A stretch of DNA of 64,000 bases from contig KL647305.1 in NCBI GenBank assembly GCA_000727475.1, positions 860,856 through 924,855 on the forward strand, read 5' to 3'. Below the pieces are notes generated by a model. It was not told the origin of the DNA and made no database searches. It was given only the letters and a program-made list of their open reading frames with translations. A program made the translations under genes and the position numbers. Of this stretch, positions 48,292 to 60,274 are shown piece after piece. This DNA is from Sarcocystis neurona (lineage: Eukaryota > Apicomplexa > Conoidasida > Eucoccidiorida > Sarcocystidae). Each line of letters begins with the position of its first letter. Position 1 is the first letter of the stretch.

Positions 48292-51200
48292 ATGATGTCC
48301 TTCGGCAGCGTTGCATCACTCGTGCGCCTTGTCCGTTATATGAGTTCAGTCAAATTTCTTTCTGCTTGGCTCTTTCTATTCACTCTTAGGTTTCTCTTTC
48401 TGCATCCTTCGCCCTCATATTCTCTTTTGCTTTCGCATCTTCACGCTTCCAGGCCGACACACTGCCCGTCCGTCTCCTGCAGCCTTCTCACTTCTCTTCG
48501 TCACACAGAGAGAAGAGCTCAACAGATCAAAAACCTTCTTCCTCCAGCAAGGAGCTCCTTCTTCTTCAAAAGGGACAGAAGCCACTTTTCTACATTGACT
48601 TCGGGTTCTCCCCTTTCTTCTCGTTCTCGATCTCCTTGTCCTTCGCATTCTAGTTTACGTGCCTCTCTTTCTTCTTCTTTTTCCCCTGATTTCCCTCCCG
48701 CTTCGTTTTCTGTCCCTTCCATTAGCTTTTCGTCTTCGTTTTCTTCTCGTGTCACTTCTGCTTGTTCTCGCACTTCTTTGCGGTGTTTTTCCTCTTCTTC
48801 CCCTCCTTCGCCTTCATCTTTCCCTTCACGCGGCGTCCGTCGCTTTCGTCTGCCCAATCGTCCGTCAGCGGCAGCTACTGTTTCGTGCACTTCGGAACTG
48901 CTCTCCTCTCAATGTCCGACTTCACCTGAAGCCATACCGACAACTAAAGAAGAATTTGGCGTTAAAGAGAATTTCTTACCGTTCCCCCTTTTTCGGCCTC
49001 CGCCAGAACTCGAGACAGTGCCTCGAACAGAAAGAAGAGATACTTCACATTTTTCTTCTTTTCCGTCCAAGGCAGCTATTTTTTCAGAAAGAGGGAATTT
49101 CCCCTTTTTCTGTTTCCCTTCATCTCTTCAGAAGCTCTTATTTTCAAAGAAAGCGTTACGAAGGAGAGCGCGTGTCCGTCCCTCTTGTTTGTCTCCGACG
49201 CTACGACAATTGTATTCTGCAGCCTCAACAGATGAGTCAAGTCCCCTTTTCCTCCCATTTTCGTGGGTCGAGCCACCACGTTTCCAAGATTTTGCCAGTG
49301 CTTCTCTTCCAAAAAGAGCACGTGTGCGCCTCTCTCTTTTTCGTCGTATACCGAAGGAAGAAACGTTGGCCCACGCTGAAAAAAGGAGGCAACACGTGGT
49401 TCTCGCTTGTTTGTCGAGTCTCCTTGGGACAACCAAGAAGACGTCTTCTGCCAGAAGAAATGAAGCATTAGAAAGAACAGAGCATTTAGCAGAAAAGAAG
49501 GAAAAACTGTTTGCTCATGCCGCACGTCGTTCCCCCCCTTTTTCAAACGTACATGAGAAATTCTTCAACACGGCGAAGAAAAGGTCACCTCTTCACTGCG
49601 CTGCCTCTTTCCCTGCGACTCTGCTGCAAGAGAATTTGGGCGTAAAAAGACAAGACTTGTTTTCCATTTCTGCTAACTTAATGAAAAGAGACAAGAACAA
49701 TTTGCGAGTGACTGCTACTTCAGCAGCGTTCGTGCTGCTTGATCTGATCAAGGTACAGGAACTTTTGTTTCCCCCTCTTTTGTAAGAGATCTCGTCTTTT
49801 CTCCCTTAGGTGTGGACGCCAAATCTATCTAAATCTGTATCCCATGTAGAAGCGTGCACGTGTCCCTACAAGACTCTCTTCTCTCTATATATATATGTAT
49901 ATACCCCTCTGTTTGCGTCTACAAGTATATTAGACACCCGTATGTATACGTGTTAACATGTACGTGTAAATATGTACGTGCGTGCACAGTACGCGTGCTT
50001 AAGTGGAACTTGTCAGGTTGAACTTGTCTTGTGTAAGTAGCTATGCACTTCCTGGCTCAGCTAGACAATACGCGTTGGTGGTTAACGAAGAAAGAACTTC
50101 TTTTTCCAAGCACGGATAAATTCCATTCAAACATTACCTACCCGAGTGTGGTACAAACCTCAGTCTCTGTCTGTACATGTATATACATATGTGTAGATAT
50201 ATGTATTTATAGAGTTATGTAAGTATGTAGAGATACACGCATACATGTATGTATAGTTATGCGTATATATACATATATACACGCGTTTACATACGCTCGT
50301 GATGGCGAGTCACCTTTCATCCGTCGAGTAGAACTCTTCCTCTCGGCATTCTCAAAGAGGCTCGACACACACCGGCCCTTGTCCCGCCTCATCCCCCCAC
50401 ATATACGTGTATGTATTCATTGCACCTGTCCATTCGTTGATAGATGAAGGAACGCGTAGATGTGCATGAGGTGCGTATCTTGGTGCACGTCACAGACACA
50501 GAATACACACACACACGTACACGCACACAGACACATATAACCATATCGACACAGTTTCTTATGTTAAGAGGTTTCCACGCAAATCTGTAGATTACACATA
50601 AAAGTGCAAGGGTAGGTTCAAGCAAATATGTATGTACCTATGTGTGTGTATGTGTATATTTTGATGAACAGTTAGACACGTGTGTAATATCATGCATACA
50701 CGTGTGTGTTTCCGTGTGTACAAACGGCTACATATGTTACCCTTTGTCTAAAACAGCCTGTGCGACGTGTTTGTATGTTTTGTACTGCACGAAGAAATAC
50801 GTGTAGATACGTACACAGCGCGGGGGAATTTGATTAGACAAATTTGTCACACACCTATATATAATGTCCGCACAGATGAATCTATACATATGTTCACGTA
50901 GGTCACATATACCTTTACTGCTATTATAGGTGGACGTCACGAGATGCATGTACGCCATTAATATCAAGCGGAATGCGTATCTGCATTTGAACGTATACGT
51001 ATATATATGTGTATATATATTTGAACGCACGTATATCTTCCGATACTTGTGTGTCCGTAGAGACGTTTCTTATACGCATGTGGCTATTCAATGTAGGCAG
51101 TAGGCGTGAGCTAAATGGCAGCGTACGACGTTGTTCATATTTAAGTGCGCAGCGGTCCATTCACAACACGTTTGAGAACGTAGGAGGGTACGGTTGTCAA

Positions 51201-54200
51201 GTTTCACCGGAAAAACAGAATACCACATGCATCCTATCTACATCACATATGCAGGATACGCGTCTGTCCTGTGCAGAGTGTGTACATATAGAATGTAGAG
51301 ACAGAACCAAATTTATAGATGCAGGCCAACTTCTCGATTCTATTATTCATTTAAGAAGACACTGTGCGCAAGCGTCTACACACTTGCTCATGTATACCTG
51401 TGCATCTCTCTCTCTCCGTATATATATATATATATATAGGTGGACAAAACTTATACGCCATTCTTCTACATGCGTAGGCGGTAAACGCACTACGCTTAAT
51501 ATTCGTATATGTGTGTAAGGCTCACTGGTTCCTTTTCCGCGATCACTCTCTCCATATATACACATATATCTTACAAGTAGGAATATCTGTTTCCAAAGTA
51601 TCTCTCTACATTCTACACGCGTGTGACACGTTTTATACCGTTTCTTGTCCTACTTCTCCTCAGATTTATTTCTGCTTCCTGTCTGTGCGTCGAGCACTGT
51701 TTTGCTTGCATTTCATCTGTTGCTGTGTTTCCCCTTCTTCTCCTTCTCCGCTGCTCCTCTGTTCAGCTGACCACCCTGGTAGTTCTGTCGCAGCTGCCAC
51801 TTACTCTTCTTCTGCTCTGCTGCTGCCTTCCCTGCTGCGAACTCCTCTGCTGCTGCTGCTATTGCGAAATCTGCTGCTGCTGCGGGCTCCCCTGCTGCGG
51901 CTGCAGATCTTTGGCAGACTGGCAGAACCGTCAGGCGTCGGCAGCGTCATTGCTTCACCTGTGTCTTCTCCTTCTGGCGTCGCTTCCGACGTGCTCTCCG
52001 TTTACGACCGACTGCTGCGCCCGCCGCCACCCGGCAGGAAACATCAGCAAGCAGGGAAAGCAGCAGCGCCAGCAGAATTGAATATCCGGAGCAAAGAAGG
52101 AGGGGAAAGAGCAGCAGCAGCAGGTGCAAGTCCTTTGAATCGACTTACAGGCAGAACAGCAGCCGCAGCAGCACCTACGATAGCAGCAGCACCCACCTCT
52201 CCCGCAGCATCTACAGCAGAGGAGCGGGCGCGAGTAGCCGCTGCGGTGGAAGCTTGGCTAGCCCGAGAAAAGGCCCGGTGGCGCCACTCCACGTACGATT
52301 CTCTTCTTGTACAAGGCAGTAAAAGTGCTTATATGGGAAAAGGAGGATGTTCGAGGAGAAGAAAGTGGGAACGTCTTTTTCCTGTTCCCGAAAAACAGCA
52401 GCAGCAACAGAAACTTATTCAAATCTTCGGAAAAGGTGAAAAACCGTTCGGCAGCAAAGTCGGCCCAGCCACCTGTAACCCGTCAGAGCATAACGACATC
52501 TTACAGCAGGAGCAGGGTGCCTAGCAGTCGGCCACAACAGCAGCAGCACATAGAGCAGATCTAGCAACGGCCGGCGGAAGTTTGGTAAAAGCAGCAACAC
52601 AGAAGTAGACAAGGGCAGCTGGAGAAAACCCGACAGCGACAGCAACGCATCTGGCAGCAGTAGTTGCAGGACGCCTGATAGCAGCAACAGGTGACATTTG
52701 ATGGCAGCACCGGGACGAAGTTTGACAGTAGCAGAAGGAGGGAGCCTGACAGCAGCGGCAGCTTCATAATATGTAACAGCATCGACAGCAGCTGCCCGAC
52801 TTGGGTGGCGTCAGTAGCAGCAGCTCGAGCAGCAGCAATGGGAGGCGGCAAGTTTGAAGCAGGAAGGACGAAAAGATTCAACGGCAGAAGCAGCACTATT
52901 ATTAGCGAACACATGTCAGCCGATGTAACCACGTCATCAGCAGCAATAGTATGAGTGGTTAGATACAGCAGAAGGAGGGTAAATAATAACAGGAGGGAAA
53001 AGAAAAGAAAGGAGAGACAGCGGCGAGTGTGTGTACGCCTACCCCTGCTGCAGTTGTACATTGCTAAAAGCTTGTTCTGAGAAAGCGCTTTTCCTCGTTT
53101 GTTTCGTTCCTGTCTGCTTGTTCATATAGCTGTATAACACATTGTCTTTACGTTCTCGCTTTTCGTCTCTGCCACGTCCTCCGCTGTATCCGCTGTTCGC
53201 TTTTTCTTACCTTTGCCGTTCGCCTATTGATACGTATGTCTCCTGCTTCGTCCGTTTCATCCTCAAAATTTCTCTTTACATCGACGGTCCCGCCTCGTCT
53301 TCCTGTTCCTCGTATTCCTCCGGCGTCTACCTTTTCCCAGCCACGGGCGTTTTCGTCCTCTCTCTTGCCGTCGTCCTTTTGTCCTCATGCATCTTTATCG
53401 TCTTTTCAGTTTCTTTTCCCTCTTGCTCTCTTTCTGCTTGCCCCCTTCGCTTTTCCGTACTCTCCTCTTTCTGCCTCTTTTCAGATCTTTCTCTTTTTTT
53501 TCCCTTCCGGCTGTCCCCGTTTTTTTCTCTACTCTTCGATACTGCTCCTACCCCTTTCTCTCCCGTCCTTTCCAGTTTTTCCTCGCCCTGTCTGCCTGTT
53601 CCTTTTTCTCTCTTTTCTTCCTCTCTTCCCTTCGTCCTCTACTATTTCCTATCCTCCCATTCGTCCTCGTTTTCTCTCCCACCTTCTTGTTTTCCTCCTC
53701 TTCGACCTTCTTCTGAACTTGCATTCTCCCTTACAAATTCGTTTTTTATATTTTTCTTCTTGTTTCTTCTACGACTGTACACAGAATTGGCGCGGGACCG
53801 AGTACTTGGTGTGGGACTGACGCGCCACGCGTTTGAAGCGCAGCTGCTGCAGCTGCCCTTCGCCTGGCCGCTGCTGCCCAATACAGGGGCATTACCTGCG
53901 GCGGTTCCGTATCAACCGGGTAAAGATACGGCTAGGACACATACTTTTCTTCTTCAGTGAAGCTCGAGTATTCTTAAGCAAACACGAGCGACTCAGACGT
54001 TGCTGTCTGCTTCTCCTTCCCTTCTTCGTAGGCTGTATATACGTGCACACTTGTACAAACCTACACGGACGCACAAATGCTTCTTCATCTTGAATGCGTT
54101 CAGACATATGTGCACTTTCAAGCAGAAAGGAAAACGAGGTTGTTTATTGGGAGATGCGCACAGTCTCTACTGGGTAGAAACATACAGAGGAAAAGAAATA

Positions 54201-57184
54201 GAAAGAAAGGGCTTCTTTGCCAGAACAGCATACATACAGCAGCACGCCTGAAGCTTTACGTATATTTACGTGGGCTGCCTTGTATATGGAAGAAGTCTCC
54301 CTTGTCTTCCTCTCCTCATCTGTGTTCGTGTTGGTGGGCAAAGTTAGCGATTTACTTACTTGTACGTGATACACCTGAATGAATACCTGTGTCTATGTGC
54401 CCTCCCATGCCTCTAGCGAGAGTATGTGTTTCTACATGTAGGAGGAGATCAGGGATCTAGATACACGGGTCCGCACAGCATTGTTTCAATGCATATTTCG
54501 CCCTTTTTGTCTACATAGTAGCAGTGTGTCTGTCTGTGTGTTGTATTATGTTAAAAATATACGCATATATACATATATATATATATGCGTATACATGTAT
54601 ATTATATGTACATCTTTATGACTGAGCGTACCTTATCTGTTCCGGAAGATACTGTAAATGCATTAGGTAAGACGGGTTTGTCCTGCTTAGGGAGCAAGGG
54701 AGACAGAAGATAAATAGGTGTGCAAGCGTAGGCAGTTGGACAGGTACGTAGGCATTTGTGCAGGTATATACTAACGCATATCTATGAACTGTATATATAC
54801 AAGTATACGTACATATTCATATCTACATGTGTATACGTGCGTACACCTATTCGTAACCAAACACATATATACGTGTGTATATACACACCTATGTACGGAG
54901 CTGCCTCTTTAGTCGTATGCATATCTGTATGCCTGTACATATCCCTTATGTATAGGTTTTTTAATGAATCTCTATTTGCAGGTGTCAGCTAAGTAGCATT
55001 TCTCAACAACCTAGATAGGATCAAGAGAGCGAGAAGGTTTCCAGCGTTATCGGCGCACTAGGAAAAAAGGGAAAGCGTGCTTTATTCTGGGACACTACCG
55101 CCGAAGACTAACAGCAATGGATGCCGCAGAGTGTCCTAGAGCAGCAACAGTAGCACCTTAAACAAACAGTAGTAGCAACTCCTACAGAATAGAGCAGCAG
55201 CAACAGAATCAAAAAAGAGACACAGCATCAGCACCTTCGAAAAAAAGCAGTAGCAGCAGCAGCGAAACCGCAGAAAAGCAGAAACGGCAGCTTTGCAGAA
55301 AATGATGCGATTACAGGGCCTTCAATGAAAAGTCAGCAACAACCGCGGCAGGTCGAAAGAAGGGAGTAGCAACAACGCCACCTAAGAGAAACACCACCAG
55401 CACTTCCCAAAACGAAGAATTGCAGAAGCAGCACGTCAAACAAAAAGCGCAGCAGTTCCATAGAAAAGAAGCAGCAACAGTTCAGATGAAACCTGGTATA
55501 GCGCCAGCAGAAAACGCTCCTGCAGTAAAAAGTCCGAGGGTAGAGAGTTAAGAGTTTCCGACTGTGTCCGTTTCCTCTCGGCTCGGTTTTCCGCCTTTCA
55601 TCTTTTTCTTTTTGTGAGGTTGTAGTCATGCCGTTTGCTCTCTTACTCTTTCGTCCTTTTTTACGGCTTTACAGCGGCACTCGGAGAATTTCTTGCGGTA
55701 TGCAGCTCTTCTCGGGAAAGAACTGCGAAGGCCGCGAACGCCTCCAAAAACGTGGAGGGGGGACGCTGCAGAATTCCGCACTACGAACGCGTTAATGCAC
55801 TGCTGCAGCGTAGTCTCATCCACCAGGAAGCCATAGGTACGTGCTTACTTAAACCAAGCCCCGCAATGCATTCACAACCTTAACGCGTTTCAGTAAACGC
55901 ATACGTATTCAACTGCGAGAACGGACGGTGCGTGCATAATATATATCTGTATATGTGTGCATATATATTGGAGGAAGATGCCTTATTTGTGAGTGTGTTG
56001 GCGTAAGGATATCTATCTATGCACGCATGTGTATAAGCCTCCAGTCTAGTGGGGTAGCTCTGAGTGTGGATATTCCTTACGTCTTGATTGCGTTTACCTT
56101 TAAGAGAGGATGCTCGTCTTTCTCGTGTGTGCAGACTGCGTGTGGCGAGCCTTTACAACACTTTTCCACGGCCCCTTCGGAGAGGTTCTACCTGCAGCTG
56201 AGAGATCAGCAGAAATGCGGCTGCTGCCTGCTGAGCTCCTGCAGTACCAGAAATCAATCTGCCAAATACGATACCTGTACAGAGGAGACATTCTTCGTTG
56301 TATCTGGCAATGGGCTCCCGCCGACGGTGAGAAAACTTGCAGTACATCGTGCTTTATGTAGACAGAGGTACTAAGAGAGACTCAGACACAAACATCCACG
56401 TACGTGTATACCTAGTCACACGGACGTATCAGTGTCTTTCTCTCTTTCTGTACCTTTCTCTTTACGCATAAAAAAGTGCATATAAGCAGGTACCGAATTT
56501 GACAGCATTCGATGGGAGAGGACGTCCACTTGAAGTGAGTGTAACGGTCGGCGGACTCCTCGACGTGTCAAGCCTATTTTGTAAGGTTCGTCTATGTGTT
56601 AGTGAACTGCGCGCATCACAAACGGAAATTCACGCGTCCGTACCCTTGTACACATTTATACACATTATAACACACTGAAAGAATGTGCAAGGTGCTCGAG
56701 AAGCAACGCTATGATAGATTCGTGAGGTTCTATTGTTGTTTCGCGCGTGCAGTACGCGAGCGAGGAATTTTTTCGTGGTGCGCCGCCTGGGTTCGCATGT
56801 GGCGCACAGCTGCTCACAGTGCGTTGTCGACACATGAGGTGACAGAGCGTTAAGACCAGCTGCGCATTGGACGACATGGTGTCTGTGCAGGATTCGTGGA
56901 CTGGAACTCGTTTACCTTTTTCCTGGACGAAATTCCGGCTGACGGCATCGATAATATGGCAGATTAGTGTGGAGATAAAAGTCTGTTCAGAAGACCACAT
57001 AGTGCCCGCCGGCACAGGCCACAAGGCAGTGCAGAGCTCTTTTAGGCTGGAACAGAATTTCACCGTGCCAACTATGTTGAGCAATGAAAATGACCGAAAA
57101 GGCCGGCGCCCACAGAATTGGCCAGCTCTCCACGGTAATGATTATTCACGGGGGGACACGGTTTCTGAACGCGGTGTTACCTGA
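48292..57184 (+). CDS. hypothetical protein, long multi-exon (candidate gene U)
   Basis: I do not recognise the family. Seven plus-strand exons join in phase: 48292-49752, 51907-52318, 53785-53919, 55675-55836, 56135-56326, 56506-56534 and 56891-57184, a model of 894 residues. Exons 2-5 are the firm part: each acceptor is good, and exon 4 is open in one frame only. Exon 2 has Ala runs from GCA triplets and then VAAAVEAWLAREKARWRHST. Exon 3 gives ARDRVLGVGLTRHAFEAQLL and PFAWPLLPNTGALPAA. Exon 4 gives RCRIPHYERVNALLQRSLIH, and exon 5 AEMRLLPAELLQYQKSICQI then YLYRGDILRCIWQW. The first exon begins with a hydrophobic stretch (FLSAWLFLFTLRFLFL) and then Ser/Arg/Pro-rich sequence. This looks like a signal plus transit peptide for the apicoplast, but it may be a pyrimidine-rich leader with the true ATG later. 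Exons 6 and 7 are tentative. Confidence 0.5.
51800..52300. repeat. CTG/GCA trinucleotide island across an exon border
   Basis: CTGCTGCTGC-type triplets (51810-51906) form the acceptor tract, and GCAGCAGCA triplets (52060-52215) lie within exon 2 of candidate gene U, where they encode Ala runs. The island continues as GCAGCAACAG into the following intron to about 52960. Confidence 0.75.
52510..52970. repeat. CAG-rich island in an intron of candidate gene U
   Basis: Imperfect AGCAGCAGCA, GGCAGCAGTAG and related triplets with frequent frame breaks. No exon was assigned. Confidence 0.7.
53060..53784 (+). other. long pyrimidine tract before exon 3 of candidate gene U
   Basis: About 700 bases of TTTCTCTTCC-type sequence on the plus strand end at the acceptor TGTACACAG before 53785. 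All three plus frames give Ser/Leu/Phe/Pro-rich open reading, which I read as a composition artefact. The tract could instead mark an internal promoter and leader. Confidence 0.6.
55084..55480. repeat. CAG/GTAGCA island in an intron of candidate gene U
   Basis: Repeats such as GCAGCAACAGTAGCACC and AGCAGTAGCAGCAGCAGCG, interrupted and out of frame, lie upstream of exon 55675-55836. Confidence 0.7.
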
Positions 57185-60100
57185 AACGACGTCTCCGTTG
57201 TAGGATGGAGTCCCACTACCTGAAAGACCGCAGTTCGTATTTTTCGTCGTTGTATCAGTTCTGTGACAGCGGTATACACGGCCAGGATATAGGCAGTCGC
57301 CGAAGCACTCTTCTTTCTCGTTCTTTCTACTACCACGGAAGACACATATTTGCCACACTTGCAGTCTCACCGTATATATGCCCTCTGCATCGTATATATA
57401 CCTGTGTTAATCCACTGGACTCAAACTCACAGGATAGTAGTACCAGGCAGTCCCTCAGCCACTTCCCATCGTGAGTGTGGTAACTTCCCTGTACACTTTA
57501 TTCTCTATTGAACCAAATTAAAGCTCCTGAGGATAGGAGAGCATCCCCCATTGAGCTGAACTGATGAACTGCATACCCGCGAGAGTTTCCTGCCCGAAAG
57601 AATTGACGACTACTGCTTCGCCCGCAAGTGGAAATCAACTTCGGCGTCGCCCATCGGCTTGCAGCATGTGGAAGGCAGGGCATTGCTCTCCTCGTTCCTT
57701 TTATTTTTCTTTTCATACGGCTGTTGTGCCTATAAGAATTACACCGAGGTTTTGAAAGATGCAAGGATAAATTTTTACTGCGCGGCCCCGATATTTAATA
57801 CGAACAAGCAGACTAGGTGGTCCCATATTCAGGAACTGCATCCCCTCTGGTGATCAGCTGATTTACGGAGTGCTCGAAAAAATAAAGGCCATTGAGCACG
57901 TAAAGCTCCAGTCACAGCTCGTCCGTGTATCTATTCTAAATGTACGTCTACACCAGCACGAACTGTAGGATCCCACAAGATTATTTAAGTGTAGGGGAGC
58001 ACGCAGGTACTGTATCCTAAACAAGGGACGATATATTTGTACTGTGAATAGAAGTCAATGCAGCATTCCTGTTGCTGCGCCGTCGTGGTAATGGATATAT
58101 TTTAGTTCGTAAGTAGTCAATCCACTTTCCAAGGAGAGAAAAGGATCTGAGTTGCACGCAGTAAGCCACACCGCAAGCAGAGTTGGCTAAGGCTTCACGA
58201 GACACGAAGATGAGTGACCGGACGGCGGACTTCCAACTGCAAAAAAGAGAGCAGTAAACTCTTACAGCCAAGTCTGGCACTACTTGAGGACGTTACCGAA
58301 TACAGCCCATCTATCCCCCAGAAATTGTTGCACGTGTGTCTTGCCAGATGTTTCTACACCTGCAGCCCGTAAGGATGTGCCACGAAACCTCGTAAGCACC
58401 TTTGTGTTCAACGTGCAGCTGCATTGCCTTTTGGAAGCGTTTTTACTGTATCTTGTTGCTCAAGGTGGTGGCTGTTGCGTCCGACGTGTGTGTAGGTACA
58501 GGTGAGTGTCGCTGATTTGTCGAGCTTGTCTCCTGACGCAGGAAACGCCGCCTAACCCCTGACATTTGCATTCCTACACAGCAGGTGTCTGCCTTCGCCT
58601 CAGTGAGCTCTAGATAGTGTCATCGGGCCAGTAGATCAATGATTTTCGTTAGCTAGCATCCCACGCAGCTGCGGTCTTCACATGTGGCCTTTACGTGGCT
58701 CGTGACGTATGTACACGCGTGTATGTTCACCGTGTATACAGCCGCGCACCATTATGTATGTACATGCGTATACGTTCAAGGTGTATACAGCCGTGCACCA
58801 TTGAAGAGGTCCATAGATCTAGTGGTTTTGTTCAAGTGTTGGATTTTATTTGTAGCTTGTGGTTTCTGCACCTCTCTGTGTGCATCGCTCCACAAGGTTG
58901 TTGTTGGAGACCTGAACAACACTGCTACCAGTACACGATTTGTAGCGTATCGCAGTTGTCGATCTGTCCAGCAAGCAAGACGGCATTTACTTCAACTCGT
59001 CCTGATAGTGGGTTTCACGTAAGCAGCTACAGACTCTCGAAAGAGGTCATTCGCGTTTCTGCGTTTGCTCCCCACACCTAACTACTACTCATCCCGGAAC
59101 ACGGGTAGAGGGCAAGTTGCCCCTTGTCGCTTTAAACGCTCTCCCTCAATTAAGAGGGAAACCCAGGTACCTCTCACCTACAGCTGATGGTACAGGAGAG
59201 CCACTCTGGTGCCGCGATCACAGTTTCCCTTCTGTATCCGCGCACACGGCACCTTGGCTGCGAAGGTGACAGTGCACGGCGGCTGGTTCACGTCTATCTC
59301 GTGCGTATGTACACTAGAACTCTTTTGTATGTCACTATGTATGCTTTCGTGCCTTAAGAATGTGCAAGAATTTTTAAAAGGAAACGGTAGATCTCCCTTG
59401 CGCAGGGGCACCTCTAGTCCCTAGACATACGATCCTACGTGGTCATCGTTGATGCCGTGCAGTCCTCTCTAATCTCTCTCCTCCCTTCGTAAGAAGCTTG
59501 TTCCCAGCCGCTGTCTGCCGCCACACCAAGCGCCGCTGTCTGTCATGGGTGGAATGCGTACTTCGAAGAATTCTTCGGCGCTCTACATTATTCCTGGAGC
59601 AGCAGACGAAAATACGAGTGTTCATAAGTCCTTCGCAAACGTAGGCGTGGGCAGTGCGTGGGTGAACCATCGGAATGCAATTTGAGAATCACCGTTGTCA
59701 CGCTGAGCTTCTGGCATGAGATCGGCCGGTGCGGAGCGCTAGCTGTACAGACAGCCCCGTGTACTGTGTGGAAAAATGGGGCCCTATGGTTGCAAGCTTT
59801 CCTATCCGCTGACATGCGTCAAAACGCTGTGTCAGATGTGCTGTGGCTCCCAACGTTGTCCCCAGGAAAATTTGCCAGTCAGAATATCTCTCTAGACATC
59901 CAGAAATGTAAATAGTGTAAACAAGATTAAATGCAACAGTTTTTGAGCATCGACGATGCAACGGCTTGCCTGCGATTCTTCCGAGACCGACAAGACAACA
60001 TTACCTGCACGCCAGACAAGCTAGAGCGACTTTGCGCGGGAGCGCTACGGTCACTGTTACGGCAGACGCTGGCCCATTAACAGCCAAAAAGGTTTCAGCA

Positions 60101-60274
60101 TCTATTCCAAGGAACATCTAAGGTCAGAAGATTCCTTCGGGCAGCGGAGAATAAAAAATAGCGTACGCAGCCAAGTGGGCGGGGACCTCCCGCGACTCAG
60201 CCTGCCCTTTCACTTCGGGCTCAGCATGATACTAGGCCACTCCCTCCGGCATTCTTCATTCAACGATTGTCAAT
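57185..60274. other. unassigned region with exon-like pieces, then CFAP20 promoter
   Basis: Plus-strand pieces with splice-like borders include 57205-57469 (SHYLKDRSSYFSSLYQFCDS; donor GTGAGTG), about 58269-58345 (PSLALLEDVTEYSPSIPQKL after TCTTACAG), about 59188-59271, about 59510-59642 (ALYIIPGAADENTSVHKSFA) and 59650-59913 (EPSECNLRITVVTLSFWHEI, ending in a stop). They may belong to one more plus-strand gene between candidate U and CFAP20, or to the 3' part of U. I could not join them in phase. The last 300 bases before 60275 should hold the CFAP20 promoter and leader. Confidence 0.35.

Noticed and set aside
53142..53960. Ser/Leu/Phe/Pro-rich open frames up to 272 codons in all plus frames
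   Set aside because: All frames are open because the tract is nearly pure pyrimidine. Only 53785-53919 behaves as an exon.
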